Origin: Chryseobacterium aurantiacum
GTDB taxonomy: Bacteria; Bacteroidota; Bacteroidia; Flavobacteriales; Weeksellaceae
Assembly (NCBI RefSeq): GCF_003020585.1
Contig: NZ_PXUE01000001.1
Coordinates: forward strand, 620,001 to 684,000
Length of the DNA stretch: 64,000 nt
Reading direction: 5' to 3'
Shown: in pieces, positions 1 to 8,520 of the stretch
Layout: each line of letters opens with the position of its first letter
Numbering within the stretch: the first letter of the stretch is position 1
Translations under genes and position numbers: made by a program
Notes under the pieces: generated by a model
Database searches by the model: none
What the model was told of the DNA's origin: nothing
The model's input: the letters and a program-made list of their open reading frames with translations, nothing else

Positions 1-403
1 TGAAACTAATAATTCTGGTAATAAGTCCTTTAAGATTTTCTTCAATCTTTATTTTTCGGTAATTCTGGTAGAATTTTAAGACAAAGTAAGCCGTAATCAA
101 TAAGCTCAACACTTTTATAGCTAAATAAACGTGGCCAAAGTTATTCTCAACTTCAGGTGCCTCCTGAGCCCCTAATCTTTCCAGCATTTTGCGGAAACTA
201 TCAGATTCTTCCTCCTGAAAGAAGTAGAATAAGCCCAAAACAGAAAAGAACAAAAATTCTACAACACTGATCCAGAAAATATACTTTACATAATTGCGTG
301 ACTTTCTATTCAGCATCTGAAGAATCTCACTGTTGTCATATTTTGGCTGTACAGGTTGTTCCTGCCATGTTTTCTTAAAGCTATCTAAATCAAATTCAGG
401 CAT
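1..403 (-). CDS. Membrane protein paired with ECF sigma factor (partial, cut by window edge)
   Basis: Reading leftwards from an ATG at 401-403, the frame stays open to base 1, so the 3' end lies outside the window. The visible 134 residues begin MPEFDLDSFKKTWQEQ and contain two hydrophobic segments (about residues 41-62 and 98-115) separated by an acidic, Glu-rich stretch, so it is probably an inner-membrane protein. It overlaps the last 8 bases of the sigma-factor gene, which means translational coupling. A membrane protein directly behind an ECF sigma gene is often its anti-sigma factor or regulator; here that role is inferred only from position, since no zinc-binding anti-sigma motif is visible. 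Confidence 0.75.
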   Translation of the reverse strand, partial: MPEFDLDSFKKTWQEQPVQPKYDNSEILQMLNRKSRNYVKYIFWISVVEFLFFSVLGLFYFFQEEESDSFRKMLERLGAQEAPEVENNFGHVYLAIKVLSLLITAYFVLKFYQNYRKIKIEENLKGLITRIISF

Positions 404-887
404 ATTTTTCCATCTGTTCTTTAAGGGTTTTCTTTAATCTGTTCATTTTCACACGTGCATTAACTTCAGTGATTCCGAGGTTTTCTGCAATATCCTTGTA
501 AGGCAGATCGTCAAGATACATCATGACAATGGCTCTCTCTATATTCGGAAGAGTCTTGATCACAGTATACAAAAGCGATATCTGTTGTTGTTTCTCATCA
601 TCATCTTCCACAAAATCTTTGTGGTTGATATCCAGTTCATTGGTAGGAAGGCTTTTGCTTTTTTTTCTAAAAAGAGTAATGGCGGTATTAAGCGCTACAC
701 GGTACATCCATGTGGAAATCTTTGAATTTCCTTTAAAAGAATCATAACTTCTCCAAAGTTGCAGGACGATCTCCTGAAAAAGATCCTCCTCATCTTCCAG
801 GGAATTGGTATATAAGCGCGATACTTTGATAATCAGGCCTTGATTATCTTTGATAAGTTGCGCAAATTCTTTTTCTCTGGAATTCAT
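396..887 (-). CDS. ECF-type RNA polymerase sigma factor
   Basis: A 163-residue sigma-70 family protein with the two-domain layout of extracytoplasmic-function sigma factors: region 2 around residues 35-80 (DLFQEIVLQLWRSY followed by STWMYRVALNTA) and a region 4 helix-turn-helix at the C terminus (YKDIAENLGITEVNARVKMN). Region 3 is missing, as usual for this group. I chose the ATG at 885-887; a TTG at 912-914 would extend it by nine residues but overlaps a promoter-like TATCTTCG. The downstream membrane-protein gene overlaps its stop codon. The target regulon cannot be told from sequence. Confidence 0.9.
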   Translation of the reverse strand: MNSREKEFAQLIKDNQGLIIKVSRLYTNSLEDEEDLFQEIVLQLWRSYDSFKGNSKISTWMYRVALNTAITLFRKKSKSLPTNELDINHKDFVEDDDEKQQQISLLYTVIKTLPNIERAIVMMYLDDLPYKDIAENLGITEVNARVKMNRLKKTLKEQMEKYA

Positions 888-902
888 AGATGTATAATGG
901 CA

Positions 903-910
903 CGAAGATA
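903..910 (-). promoter_or_regulatory. Possible -7 element of sigma-factor operon
   Basis: On the minus strand this reads TATCTTCG, one base from the Bacteroidetes -7 consensus TAnnTTTG, 15 bases before the ATG at 887. No TTG is visible at the usual distance upstream, so this is tentative. Confidence 0.35.
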
Positions 911-1146
911 ACAATAATGTAGTAATTGATGAAGAATAATAATTCCAAAATCACGAAAAGGTAAAATCACGAAATATAAATAAACAATAATGTTGAAAAT
1001 AAAGTAGTTAATGAAAGAATATAAGTCTGCTGATTTTATCAATATCATGCAAATTGTTGGGAATCAGATAGGTTCAATAAAAAAGTTTTTCTCACCCCAA
1101 TCCCTTTGCTGTTTCATCTTTTCACCCTTTTACCACGAAATTTATG

Positions 1147-1154
1147 TATCTTTG
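1147..1154 (+). promoter_or_regulatory. -7 promoter element for rnpB
   Basis: TATCTTTG is a perfect match to the Bacteroidetes -7 consensus TAnnTTTG and lies about 6 bases before the first base of the RNase P RNA P1 helix, the expected spacing for a transcription start at about 1160. Confidence 0.7.
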
Positions 1155-1159
1155 CGCCC

Positions 1160-1481
1160 ACGAGAAAATCGGCTTGTTGATTCCTGTTTCGGCAGGGGTA
1201 GGAAAGTCCGGACACCATAGAGCAGCAAAGCGGATAACATCCGTCACCCGTGAGGGTAGGACAAGTGCAACAGAAAGCAGGTACAGTTCGGCTGTAGTGA
1301 AACCAGGTAAACTCTTTGCGGTGCAATGGTAAGTATATCGGTTCTTTTCAGCAATGGAAATAGGGGCGGCTCGTCCTGAAAACCGAGGGGTAATCAGCTC
1401 AAGTTTTGCAGCAATGTAAAGCGTAGATAAATAACAAGCACTTCTTCGGAAGTACAAAATCCGGCTTATAGATTTTCTCGT
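1160..1481 (+). ncRNA. rnpB: RNase P RNA component (bacterial rnpB)
   Basis: This is the catalytic RNA of RNase P, which removes the 5' leader of tRNA precursors. Conserved regions appear in order: GGAAAGTCCGGAC at 1201-1213, AACAGAAAGCAGG near 1267-1279, GTAGTGAAACCAGGTAAACTC near 1294-1314, AGATAAATAAC at 1425-1435 and AAATCCGGCTTAT near 1457-1469. The ends CGAGAAAATC (1161-1170) and GATTTTCTCG (1471-1480) pair perfectly as helix P1, which fixes the gene boundaries. A T-rich run follows from 1480 and may serve as terminator. Open frames inside it have no coding character. Exact ends may be off by one or two bases. Confidence 0.93.
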
Positions 1482-1558
1482 TTTTTCTTATTTCAAATAA
1501 TTAATGTAATAAAAGGACTGGCATTAATTTAGTACTTACCCTGTATTTTGTGAAACCC

Positions 1559-2374
1559 TTATAAACTACTCGCCTTGATTATGAGATTTCCTTTCGCATC
1601 TTTTTGTGGATAAATTCCCTTTTCAATTTTTTTAGCTATATCACACCAATTGTTTACTATGTCATAAGGTAAATTGGGATTGTTGAAGCGATTACAGTAA
1701 TTATTCATTTCTTCTACCAAATCTGTATTTTCAAATAATTCACTGGTATAAATATGAAATGTGTCTGACTTATAACTTTGAAATGTTTCTATTTCATTTT
1801 CTGGTATAATAAAATAATAAATCATTATATCAGGTAAATCATATGATATGTAAAGTGCTGACCTTCGAATTATATAACATATTTTATAGCCGTATTTTCT
1901 GTTTAACTCTTCTTCTAAAAGTAAAAACTTATAACCTGTTTGAAGCACATTCCCATAATGTTTTCTGTTGAGTTCAAGAGCATCAGTCTTTTCCTTATAT
2001 TTCTTTTTGTCATAACCAATTTCTTTTTCTTTCAACTTGGCTTTAAGTAATCGCCTTATTCCGCTTACCTGTCTGTCTATGTAAGTGCCTGACCAATATA
2101 TTGAAGCCAAGAAGTTTATATTTTCTGCAAACGTACAGAATAAAAAGTCCTCATTTTCAATTTGATGTTTTAATCTTCCAAAATCAAGATACGATGAATA
2201 TCCATTTAGTGGTTCATCATAAGCCATTGTCATATAATATGGATGGCCAATTATTTTATGATATCTATTATAAAAATTTTCTGTTGAAAATCTTTCAGCG
2301 TCTTCGATGTATTGAAAAAACTTATTTACATTTTCTAGGAAAAACGTTTTATAGAAAGTCTCTTTTGAAATCAT
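1559..2374 (-). CDS. Hypothetical protein (271 aa), orphan
   Basis: I do not recognise this protein. It is 271 residues, starts at an ATG (MISKETFYKTFFLENVNKF), is rich in Tyr, Lys, Glu, Asn and Ile, and has no signal peptide or membrane segment, so it is probably cytoplasmic. A Lys/Arg/Glu-rich stretch around residues 125-160 could be a coiled coil. It is flanked by rnpB (opposite direction) and a 182-base AT-rich gap, so it appears to be transcribed alone. No TAnnTTTG element is evident upstream. Its very AT-rich codon use compared with the neighbouring ppk2 may mean it was acquired, but that is only an impression. Confidence 0.75.
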   Translation of the reverse strand: MISKETFYKTFFLENVNKFFQYIEDAERFSTENFYNRYHKIIGHPYYMTMAYDEPLNGYSSYLDFGRLKHQIENEDFLFCTFAENINFLASIYWSGTYIDRQVSGIRRLLKAKLKEKEIGYDKKKYKEKTDALELNRKHYGNVLQTGYKFLLLEEELNRKYGYKICYIIRRSALYISYDLPDIMIYYFIIPENEIETFQSYKSDTFHIYTSELFENTDLVEEMNNYCNRFNNPNLPYDIVNNWCDIAKKIEKGIYPQKDAKGNLIIKASSL

Positions 2375-2556
2375 TTTGTGTTTTTTTAAGGTAATGGGTA
2401 CTGTCTATTTATCATTTTTAGATTGTTACAATCCCAATTATTATTTTATTAGCTTATTTTCTGAGTTTTTACTGCTATTATGATTTTAAAATGAAAAAAC
2501 TTGTCAATTTCAATTCACGAAAGTATTTCAATCATAATTATTTTTTTAATCTTACT

Positions 2557-3429
2557 CTATTTTTCACTCAATAATTGCTGTTTAGCCTTTTGAAGGTCCT
2601 CTTTGTCTTTTTCTGAAAGCTTTGGATATTTCAGGTTCATTTTCTCCAAAGTGTCAATAATGATCTGAACAGCAGCTACTCTTGCAAACCATTTATTGTC
2701 CGCAGGAAGCACATACCATGGAGCATGATCTTTGGAAGTTTCGTTAATAGCTGTTTCATAAGCTTCCATATATTGGCTGAATAAAGCCCTTTCAGGAAGA
2801 TCAGCAGCAGAGAATTTCCAGTTTTTTTCCTGTTCATTAATTCTGTCTAGCAGTCTTTTCTTTTGTTCGTCCTTGGATACATTCAGGAATATTTTGATAA
2901 TGGTTGTTCCATTCTGAGCAAGATGTTTTTCGAAATTTCGGATACTTTCATAGCGGTTTTCCCAAAATTTATCGTCAAAATCCTTTACTGAGGACCATGT
3001 TTTTTCACTTAAATTATATTCAGGATGAACCTTGCAGACCAAAACACTTTCGTAGTGGGAACGGTTAAAGATTCCGATCATTCCTTTTTGAGGCAATGCC
3101 AGATAATGCCTCCACAAAAAATCATGAGAATATTCTTTAGAACTCGGTGTCTTAAAGCTGGTAACATTACATCCCTGCGGATTTACTCCTCCAAAAACAT
3201 GTTCTATCATGCTGTCTTTTCCCGCAGCATCCATTGCCTGAAGTACAACCAGAAGAGATTGGCTACCATCCGCATAAAGTCTTTCCTGCAACTCACGAAG
3301 CTTTTCTTTTTCCTGAATCAATAATTGAGTTCCCTCTTCTTTAGTGAGCTTTCCCTGATAGGATGTTGATGCTTTTTTTATTGAGAATTTTCCGTTTACT
3401 TTAAAATCATCTGAGAAATTGGTGTCCAT
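2557..3429 (-). CDS. ppk2: Polyphosphate kinase 2 family protein (class III-like)
   Basis: A PPK2-family enzyme that transfers phosphate between polyphosphate and nucleotides in the cytoplasm. The 290 residues match the one-domain size of the family. The P-loop is LQAMDAAGKDS (about 63-73), followed by the family signature FGGVNPQGC and FKTPS, the Walker B segment IGIFNRSHYE (118-127) and a lid region around ERYESIRNFEKHL to NWKFSAADLPER. The N-terminal layout and lid resemble class III enzymes (which phosphorylate AMP and ADP), but the subclass is inferred. It seems to be a single-gene unit: the upstream gene ends in a good terminator and a gap follows downstream. Confidence 0.92.
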   Translation of the reverse strand: MDTNFSDDFKVNGKFSIKKASTSYQGKLTKEEGTQLLIQEKEKLRELQERLYADGSQSLLVVLQAMDAAGKDSMIEHVFGGVNPQGCNVTSFKTPSSKEYSHDFLWRHYLALPQKGMIGIFNRSHYESVLVCKVHPEYNLSEKTWSSVKDFDDKFWENRYESIRNFEKHLAQNGTTIIKIFLNVSKDEQKKRLLDRINEQEKNWKFSAADLPERALFSQYMEAYETAINETSKDHAPWYVLPADNKWFARVAAVQIIIDTLEKMNLKYPKLSEKDKEDLQKAKQQLLSEK

Positions 3430-3493
3430 ATTTTGTTTAATATTAAAAGATTGTTGTATGTCTCTGATCTACTCTTACATAAATGTAATAAAA

Positions 3494-3517
3494 AAACCGC
3501 CTCAGTGGAGGCGGTTT
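3494..3517 (-). terminator. Intrinsic terminator of the DUF1573 gene
   Basis: AAACCGCCTC (3494-3503) pairs perfectly with GAGGCGGTTT (3508-3517) around a 4-base loop. On the minus strand a run of seven T follows, directly after the stop of the DUF1573 gene. Confidence 0.85.
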
Positions 3518-3538
3518 CTTTATTTTTTTAAGTAGAGC

Positions 3539-4003
3539 TTACTTTGCAGCAGTTTTTTTAGCTAGTTTAGCAGCTTTCTTCTCAGCTTTAGCAGCTTCTT
3601 TCTGCTCTGCAGGAGTCAATACTTTTGGCTCAGGAGCATTAGCATCTACGTTACCTTTAATATAGATTACGCTTCTGCTGTTTGCAGGGTCGTTAGAAAA
3701 AACTTCGATCATTTTGTTGAAACCTCCTGTAAGGGCAGTGTTGTATCCAACCTTGATCTTAGCAGATTTTCCTGGCATGATCGGGTCTTGGCTGAATTCA
3801 GGAGTTGTACATCCACAAGATGGTTTTACATTTGAAATAATCAAAGGCTTGTCACCAGTATTGGTTACTGTGAAAAATCTTGTACCGTCAGAGCTAGGCT
3901 TAATAGTACCATAGTCGAAAGTAGTTTTATCAAATGTAATAGTTTGTGCAGATGCAAGAGCAAATGTTCCGAATAATGCAATTCCTGCGATTAATTTCTT
4001 CAT
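3539..4003 (-). CDS. DUF1573 domain secreted protein
   Basis: A 154-residue exported protein. A signal peptide (MKKLIAGIALFGTFALASAQ, cleavage after about residue 20) is followed by one DUF1573 immunoglobulin-like domain with the family hallmarks FDYGTI, FTVTNTGDKPLII and the motif SCGCTTPE, and then an Ala/Lys-rich tail from about residue 125 with repeats of KAAK. Such proteins are very common in Bacteroidetes and lie in the periplasm or outer envelope; the function is unknown. I chose the ATG at 4001-4003 because a perfect -7 element lies between it and the longer alternative start. The Lys-rich tail could bind nucleic acid or peptidoglycan, but nothing proves this. Confidence 0.9.
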   Translation of the reverse strand: MKKLIAGIALFGTFALASAQTITFDKTTFDYGTIKPSSDGTRFFTVTNTGDKPLIISNVKPSCGCTTPEFSQDPIMPGKSAKIKVGYNTALTGGFNKMIEVFSNDPANSRSVIYIKGNVDANAPEPKVLTPAEQKEAAKAEKKAAKLAKKTAAK

Positions 4004-4045
4004 ATTCTTGAATGTTAATATGTTTGTTAGATAAATTTTGTGAAA

Positions 4046-4053
4046 CAAAGTTA
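4046..4053 (-). promoter_or_regulatory. -7 promoter element of DUF1573 gene
   Basis: On the minus strand this reads TAACTTTG, a perfect TAnnTTTG, 42 bases before the ATG at 4003. It is back to back with the valS promoter about 43 bases away. Confidence 0.65.
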
Positions 4054-4095
4054 AAAATTATTTTAATTCATGCTTAAAAATTTTTTTCTTTAGAC

Positions 4096-4103
4096 TATTT
4101 TTG
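4096..4103 (+). promoter_or_regulatory. -7 promoter element of valS
   Basis: TATTTTTG matches TAnnTTTG and lies 28 bases before the valS ATG at 4132. This also argues against the TTG at 4108 as start codon, which would give a leader of almost no length. Confidence 0.6.
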
Positions 4104-4131
4104 CAAATTGCAAGCCAAAGAAATAGAATTT

Positions 4132-6747
4132 ATGCAGATTTCAGAAAAGTACAATCCACAGGAAACAGAACAAAAATGGTACAATTACTGGTTGGAAAAC
4201 AAGTATTTCCACTCAGAGCCTAATGACAAACCACCATATACCATTGTTATCCCTCCGCCAAACGTTACGGGGATACTACACATGGGGCATATGTTGAACA
4301 ATACCATTCAAGATGTTCTGGTCCGTCGTGCAAGAATGCGCGGGTTTAATGCTTGTTGGATTCCGGGAACAGATCACGCTTCAATTGCTACCGAAGCTAA
4401 AGTTGTTGCTAAATTGAAGTCTGAAGGGGTCAATAAGTCAGATATTACTCGTGAACAGTTCCTTGAGCACGCTTGGGAATGGACGAATAAATATGGAGGA
4501 ACTATCCTTGAGCAGCTTAAAAAATTAGGTTGTTCTTGTGATTGGGACAGAACCCGTTTTACGATGGAGGAAAAGCTTTCTCAACAGGTTATCAAAAGCT
4601 TTGTAGATCTTTACAATAAAGGATTAATCTACAGAGGCTACAGAATGGTAAACTGGGATCCGGAAGCGAAGACCAATATTTCAGATGAAGAGGTAATATT
4701 TAAAGAGCAGAACGGAAAATTATATTTCCTTAAATATAAAATTGAAGGATCTGAAGAGTTTCTTTCAGTTGCTACAACACGTCCTGAAACAATTTTCGGG
4801 GATACTGCGGTATGTATCAATCCTAATGATGAAAGATATGCCCACCTAAAAGGTAAAAACGTAATTGTACCTATCGTAGATAGAGTAATTCCTATTATTG
4901 AAGACGAATATGTGGACATTGAGTTCGGAACAGGTGCCTTGAAAATTACTCCGGCGCATGATATCAATGACTATGAAATCGGGCAAAAGCACCAGTTGAA
5001 AATGATTGATGCTTTAGATGATGACGGAAACCTTAACGAGCATGGTCTACATTATGCAGGGAAAAACAGATTTGAGGTAAGAAAGCAAATCGCAAAAGAA
5101 TTAGAAGAAAAAGATCTTTTACTAAAAGCAGAAGATTATGTAAATAAAGTAGGAACTTCCGAAAGAACCGGAGCTGTTATTGAACCAAAGGTTTCAGTAC
5201 AGTGGTTCCTTAAGATGTCTGAAATTGCTAAACCTGCATTGGATGTAGTAATGGATGATGAGGTGAAGTTCTATCCTGAGAAGTTTAAAAATACCTACAA
5301 ACACTGGATGGAAAACATCCGTGACTGGAATATTTCCCGTCAGCTTTGGTGGGGACAGCAGATTCCTGCATACTATTATGGTACAGGAGATGAGGATTTT
5401 GTAGTTGCCGAAACTAAGGAAGAAGCTTTAGTATTAGCAAAACAAAAAACAGGAAATCAGGATTTAACAACAGAAAGCCTTAGACAGGATGACGATGCAC
5501 TGGATACCTGGTTCTCATCTTGGTTGTGGCCAATGTCTGTATTTGATGGATTACTTGATCCTGAAAATAAAGATATCAACTATTACTATCCTACATCTGA
5601 CCTGGTTACAGGTCCGGACATTATTTTCTTCTGGGTAGCGAGAATGATCATGGCCGGATTGGAATACAGAAAAGAGGTTCCGTTTAAAAATGTTTACTTT
5701 ACAGGAATTGTAAGAGATAAGCAGAGAAGAAAGATGTCAAAATCTTTAGGAAACTCTCCGGATCCACTTGAATTGATGGATAAATATGGTGCAGATGGTG
5801 TTCGTGTAGGGATTCTATTGAGTTCAGCTGCAGGAAACGACCTTCTTTTTGATGAAGATTTAATGCTTCAGGGAAGAAACTTCATGACGAAAATCTGGAG
5901 TGCTTTCCGTTTGATCAACATGTGGAACCATGAAGATAAGCCGGCAATTGCTACAGATCACCAGGCTATCGAATGGTTTGAAAACAAATTAAACAAAACA
6001 ATTGTTGAGATCAATGATCAATTCGAGAAATTCAGAATTTCAGATGCACTTCATTTGATTTATAAATTAATTTGGGATGATTTTTGTGGTTGGTATCTTG
6101 AAGCAATCAAGCCAAACTATGGAGAGGGAATTTCTAAGGAGGTTTATGACAGAACGATTATTTTCTTTGAAGAATTGATGAAATTACTTCATCCGTTTAT
6201 GCCTTTCCAATCGGAAGAAATTTGGCATTTAATTTCAGAGAGAAGTATTGATGATGCTCTTGTTATTGCCCAGCAGAAAAATGCAGATGAGTTCAGCGAA
6301 GAAGTAATTAAGAACTTTGAAATTTCAAAAGAATTGATCTCCGGAGTTAGAAACTATCGTCAGACCAAAGGAATTTCACCAAGAGAAGCAGTAGAGGTAT
6401 TTACAAACGCTGCAGAATTTGCCAATGAAGCAATCGTAAGAAAACTGGCGAACGTTTCTGAAATTAACTTCGGGCAAAAAACAGATAAGCCAAGCTTTAC
6501 TTTCCTGGTAGGAGCTACTGAGGTTTCTATTCCTTTAAGTGAAAACTTAGACTTAGGAGAAGAAAAAACAAAAACTGAAGAAGAATTAAAGTACTTAAAA
6601 GGATTCCTTATTTCAGTAGAAAAGAAACTTTCCAACGAAAAGTTTGTTGCCAATGCAAAACCAGAAGTTGTAGACGTTGAACGTAAAAAACAAAAAGATG
6701 CTATTGACAAGATTGCGATCTTGGAAGAGAAGCTGAAAAGTTTGTAA
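4132..6747 (+). CDS. valS: Valyl-tRNA synthetase
   Basis: A class I aminoacyl-tRNA synthetase that charges tRNA-Val with valine in the cytoplasm. At 871 residues it has the full family length. The HIGH signature appears as HMGH (residues 50-53, in PPPNVTGILHMGHMLN) and KMSKS at about 534-538 (RRKMSKSLGNSPDP). Between them lies the editing domain (ATTRPETIFGDTAVCINPND; FGTGALKITPAHDINDYE), which hydrolyses mischarged Thr-tRNA. The C-terminal 60 residues form the charged coiled-coil arm typical of ValRS. The ATG at 4132 gives the expected MQISEKYNPQETE start. It is probably a single-gene transcript, with a hairpin after the stop. Confidence 0.98.
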   Translation: MQISEKYNPQETEQKWYNYWLENKYFHSEPNDKPPYTIVIPPPNVTGILHMGHMLNNTIQDVLVRRARMRGFNACWIPGTDHASIATEAKVVAKLKSEGVNKSDITREQFLEHAWEWTNKYGGTILEQLKKLGCSCDWDRTRFTMEEKLSQQVIKSFVDLYNKGLIYRGYRMVNWDPEAKTNISDEEVIFKEQNGKLYFLKYKIEGSEEFLSVATTRPETIFGDTAVCINPNDERYAHLKGKNVIVPIVDRVIPIIEDEYVDIEFGTGALKITPAHDINDYEIGQKHQLKMIDALDDDGNLNEHGLHYAGKNRFEVRKQIAKELEEKDLLLKAEDYVNKVGTSERTGAVIEPKVSVQWFLKMSEIAKPALDVVMDDEVKFYPEKFKNTYKHWMENIRDWNISRQLWWGQQIPAYYYGTGDEDFVVAETKEEALVLAKQKTGNQDLTTESLRQDDDALDTWFSSWLWPMSVFDGLLDPENKDINYYYPTSDLVTGPDIIFFWVARMIMAGLEYRKEVPFKNVYFTGIVRDKQRRKMSKSLGNSPDPLELMDKYGADGVRVGILLSSAAGNDLLFDEDLMLQGRNFMTKIWSAFRLINMWNHEDKPAIATDHQAIEWFENKLNKTIVEINDQFEKFRISDALHLIYKLIWDDFCGWYLEAIKPNYGEGISKEVYDRTIIFFEELMKLLHPFMPFQSEEIWHLISERSIDDALVIAQQKNADEFSEEVIKNFEISKELISGVRNYRQTKGISPREAVEVFTNAAEFANEAIVRKLANVSEINFGQKTDKPSFTFLVGATEVSIPLSENLDLGEEKTKTEEELKYLKGFLISVEKKLSNEKFVANAKPEVVDVERKKQKDAIDKIAILEEKLKSL

Positions 6748-6780
6748 ATTTAAAATAGAGACAACACGTTGTCTTAATAT

Positions 6781-6816
6781 CAGGCTGGGTACAGATGAAA
6801 ACTTGTATCCAGCCTG
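6781..6816 (+). terminator. Hairpin downstream of valS, possible terminator
   Basis: CAGGCTGGGTACA (6781-6793) pairs over 13 positions (one G-T wobble) with TGTATCCAGCCTG (6804-6816) around a 10-base loop. There is only a short T run after it, so termination may be partial and the next gene, 22 bases further on, may get some read-through. Confidence 0.55.
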
Positions 6817-6838
6817 ATGGTTTAAGAAAAGATATAAA

Positions 6839-7474
6839 ATGACACATATAGAAAACATTAAAAAACTATTTTCGAAGGACTTCGTAGAAAGCCCTTTGTT
6901 AGAAAGTTTTGAGGTAGGAAAAATCTATCTTTCCAGTGGAAAGCTAGTAGCCTGTGATCCGTTAATTACGAATGATATGCTCCCTTTTTCTACAGTTTTT
7001 CCGAAAGGAGAATTCTCGGTAATGCTTCATAAAGAAAGAGAAAGCAACTGTGTTGCTTATGCAGAAATCGTATTCGGTAATGACGAAATTACAGACTGGA
7101 AGCTTGCCACTACAGCAGGGCAAAATATCAAAGAACTCGCAAAAGAAGAGGTTTTTGGATATCCTGTAGAAAGTGGAATGGGATGTTTTATGGATGTAGA
7201 TACCCAAAATAGCCTTAATGATCTGGAGCAAAAGCTATATCATAACAAAGGCGCAGATTTTATGGGAATCTATGAAGAATTTTTCCATGAATATTTCTTT
7301 GATGAAAACGGTGCCATAGATCAATATGCATTTTTGAAACCATCAGCTGCTCATCCCGGAACTATATTCGCTTTTGAGACCGGTTATGGAGAAGGTTTCT
7401 ATGCCAGCTATATTGCTTATAGTAAAGATCAATCGCCGGTGAAAATTATTACTGAATTTATTGAAATAAGTTAA
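6839..7474 (+). CDS. DUF4241 domain protein
   Basis: A 211-residue soluble protein that matches the DUF4241 family as I know it: the N-terminal VGKIYLSSGKLVACDPLI, the middle SNCVAYAEIVFGND and the segment FGYPVESGMGCFMDVDTQ, which has the conserved GxGCFMD core. The family is found in bacteria and is sometimes linked to toxin-immunity settings, but no toxin gene is nearby and the function is unknown. No signal peptide or membrane segment is seen. It sits between the valS hairpin and a PfkB kinase gene that has its own promoter, so it is probably expressed alone or by valS read-through. Confidence 0.8.
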   Translation: MTHIENIKKLFSKDFVESPLLESFEVGKIYLSSGKLVACDPLITNDMLPFSTVFPKGEFSVMLHKERESNCVAYAEIVFGNDEITDWKLATTAGQNIKELAKEEVFGYPVESGMGCFMDVDTQNSLNDLEQKLYHNKGADFMGIYEEFFHEYFFDENGAIDQYAFLKPSAAHPGTIFAFETGYGEGFYASYIAYSKDQSPVKIITEFIEIS

Positions 7475-7486
7475 ATAAAAATTAGT

Positions 7487-7494
7487 TACTTTTG
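7487..7494 (+). promoter_or_regulatory. -7 promoter element of PfkB kinase gene
   Basis: TACTTTTG matches TAnnTTTG and lies 47 bases before the ATG at 7542, just after the stop codon of the DUF4241 gene. Confidence 0.6.
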
Positions 7495-7541
7495 GCATGA
7501 AATTTCGTCTGTTATAAATTTTAAAACTAATATAAAACACA

Positions 7542-8432
7542 ATGAATTTCTCATCAGATCAACCCCAAATTATTGTTGTAGGAAGTTCCTCAATAGATCT
7601 TGTTTTAGAAACCGATAAACTCCCTTTGCCTAATGAAACAGTTCTGGCTGTGAATTCAGAAAGTTATTTTGGAGGAAAAGGTGCTAATCAGGCAGTAGGT
7701 ACCGCAAGATTGGGAGCGAGTGTTTACTTTATAGGTTGTGTAGGAATGGATCCTCTGGGACAGCAAATCATGAGAAATCTGGTAAGCGAAAGCGTGAATG
7801 TAGGTTTTGTGCATGAAACAGATAAAGAATCTACAGGTACTGCTTATGTAACGACTTCTGAGGGTAATGCGGCTATTGTAGTAGTGCCTGCAGCTAATAA
7901 ATATCTTAATACATCCCATATTGACGAGGCAGACCGGTATTTTCATACTTCTGATCTTGTCCTTGTGCAGCTTGAAGTTTCTATGGAAGTAGTAGAGTAT
8001 ACCGTAAGAAAAGCAAAGAAATATGGTAAAAAAGTAGGGTTGTATGCTTCTCCTGCCATGAGGGTAAGTGATGAAATTCTGGAAGCAGTAGATTTTATCG
8101 TAACCAAAAGTAGTGAACTTTATATCATTTTTGGTGAAGAACAGAGAGAAGAGGTACTGAAGAAATACTTTAATAAGGTTTTTGTAAGGGATGATTCCAA
8201 TTCTACCATTTACTTTGATGGAACAGAAATGAAATACTACAGAAACGATAAAGATAAAACTGTTTATAAGATGGGAATGGGAGATGCATTTACATCAGGT
8301 TTTGCCATCGCATTTTGTCATGGAAATTCCATTGAAGAATGCGTGAAATTTGGAAATGAGGTTTCTTCAAGAGTTTCTGAAGGTAAAGGATCTCAGACAG
8401 GATTGCCAAGAAGATCAGATTTTATGTCCTAA
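7542..8432 (+). CDS. PfkB-family sugar kinase (ribokinase-like)
   Basis: A 296-residue cytoplasmic kinase of the PfkB/ribokinase family, which phosphorylates sugars or nucleosides with ATP. The first PfkB signature is FGGKGANQAVGTARLGA (about residues 44-60) and the second, holding the catalytic Asp and the anion hole, is KMGMGDAFTSGFAIAF (about 243-258). The glycines of the GGKGANQA loop fit ribokinase best, but the segment between 190 and 240 is shorter and less conserved than in E. coli RbsK, and the usual DTTGAGD reads KMGMGD, so the substrate is open. It has its own promoter and terminator, so it is monocistronic. Confidence 0.88.
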   Translation: MNFSSDQPQIIVVGSSSIDLVLETDKLPLPNETVLAVNSESYFGGKGANQAVGTARLGASVYFIGCVGMDPLGQQIMRNLVSESVNVGFVHETDKESTGTAYVTTSEGNAAIVVVPAANKYLNTSHIDEADRYFHTSDLVLVQLEVSMEVVEYTVRKAKKYGKKVGLYASPAMRVSDEILEAVDFIVTKSSELYIIFGEEQREEVLKKYFNKVFVRDDSNSTIYFDGTEMKYYRNDKDKTVYKMGMGDAFTSGFAIAFCHGNSIEECVKFGNEVSSRVSEGKGSQTGLPRRSDFMS

Positions 8433-8488
8433 AGCTATTTGCGACATATCAAAACTTAGAAACTTAACATAAAAATATATTGAAAATG

Positions 8489-8512
8489 TCCACTTTTATA
8501 GTGGATTTTTTC
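8489..8512 (+). terminator. Intrinsic terminator of PfkB kinase gene
   Basis: TCCACT (8489-8494) pairs with AGTGGA (8500-8505) around TTTAT, followed at once by a six-base T run. The next gene starts 9 bases later. Confidence 0.65.
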
Positions 8513-8520
8513 TTTTATCT

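Noticed and set aside
1114..1457. Several open frames on both strands over 1114-1457, up to 111 codons long
   Set aside because: They lie across the RNase P RNA gene, whose conserved regions and P1 helix explain the sequence.
4638..4967. Open frame of about 110 codons opposite valS (similar ones at 6360-6710)
   Set aside because: Antisense shadow of valS codons; no start signal and no family likeness.
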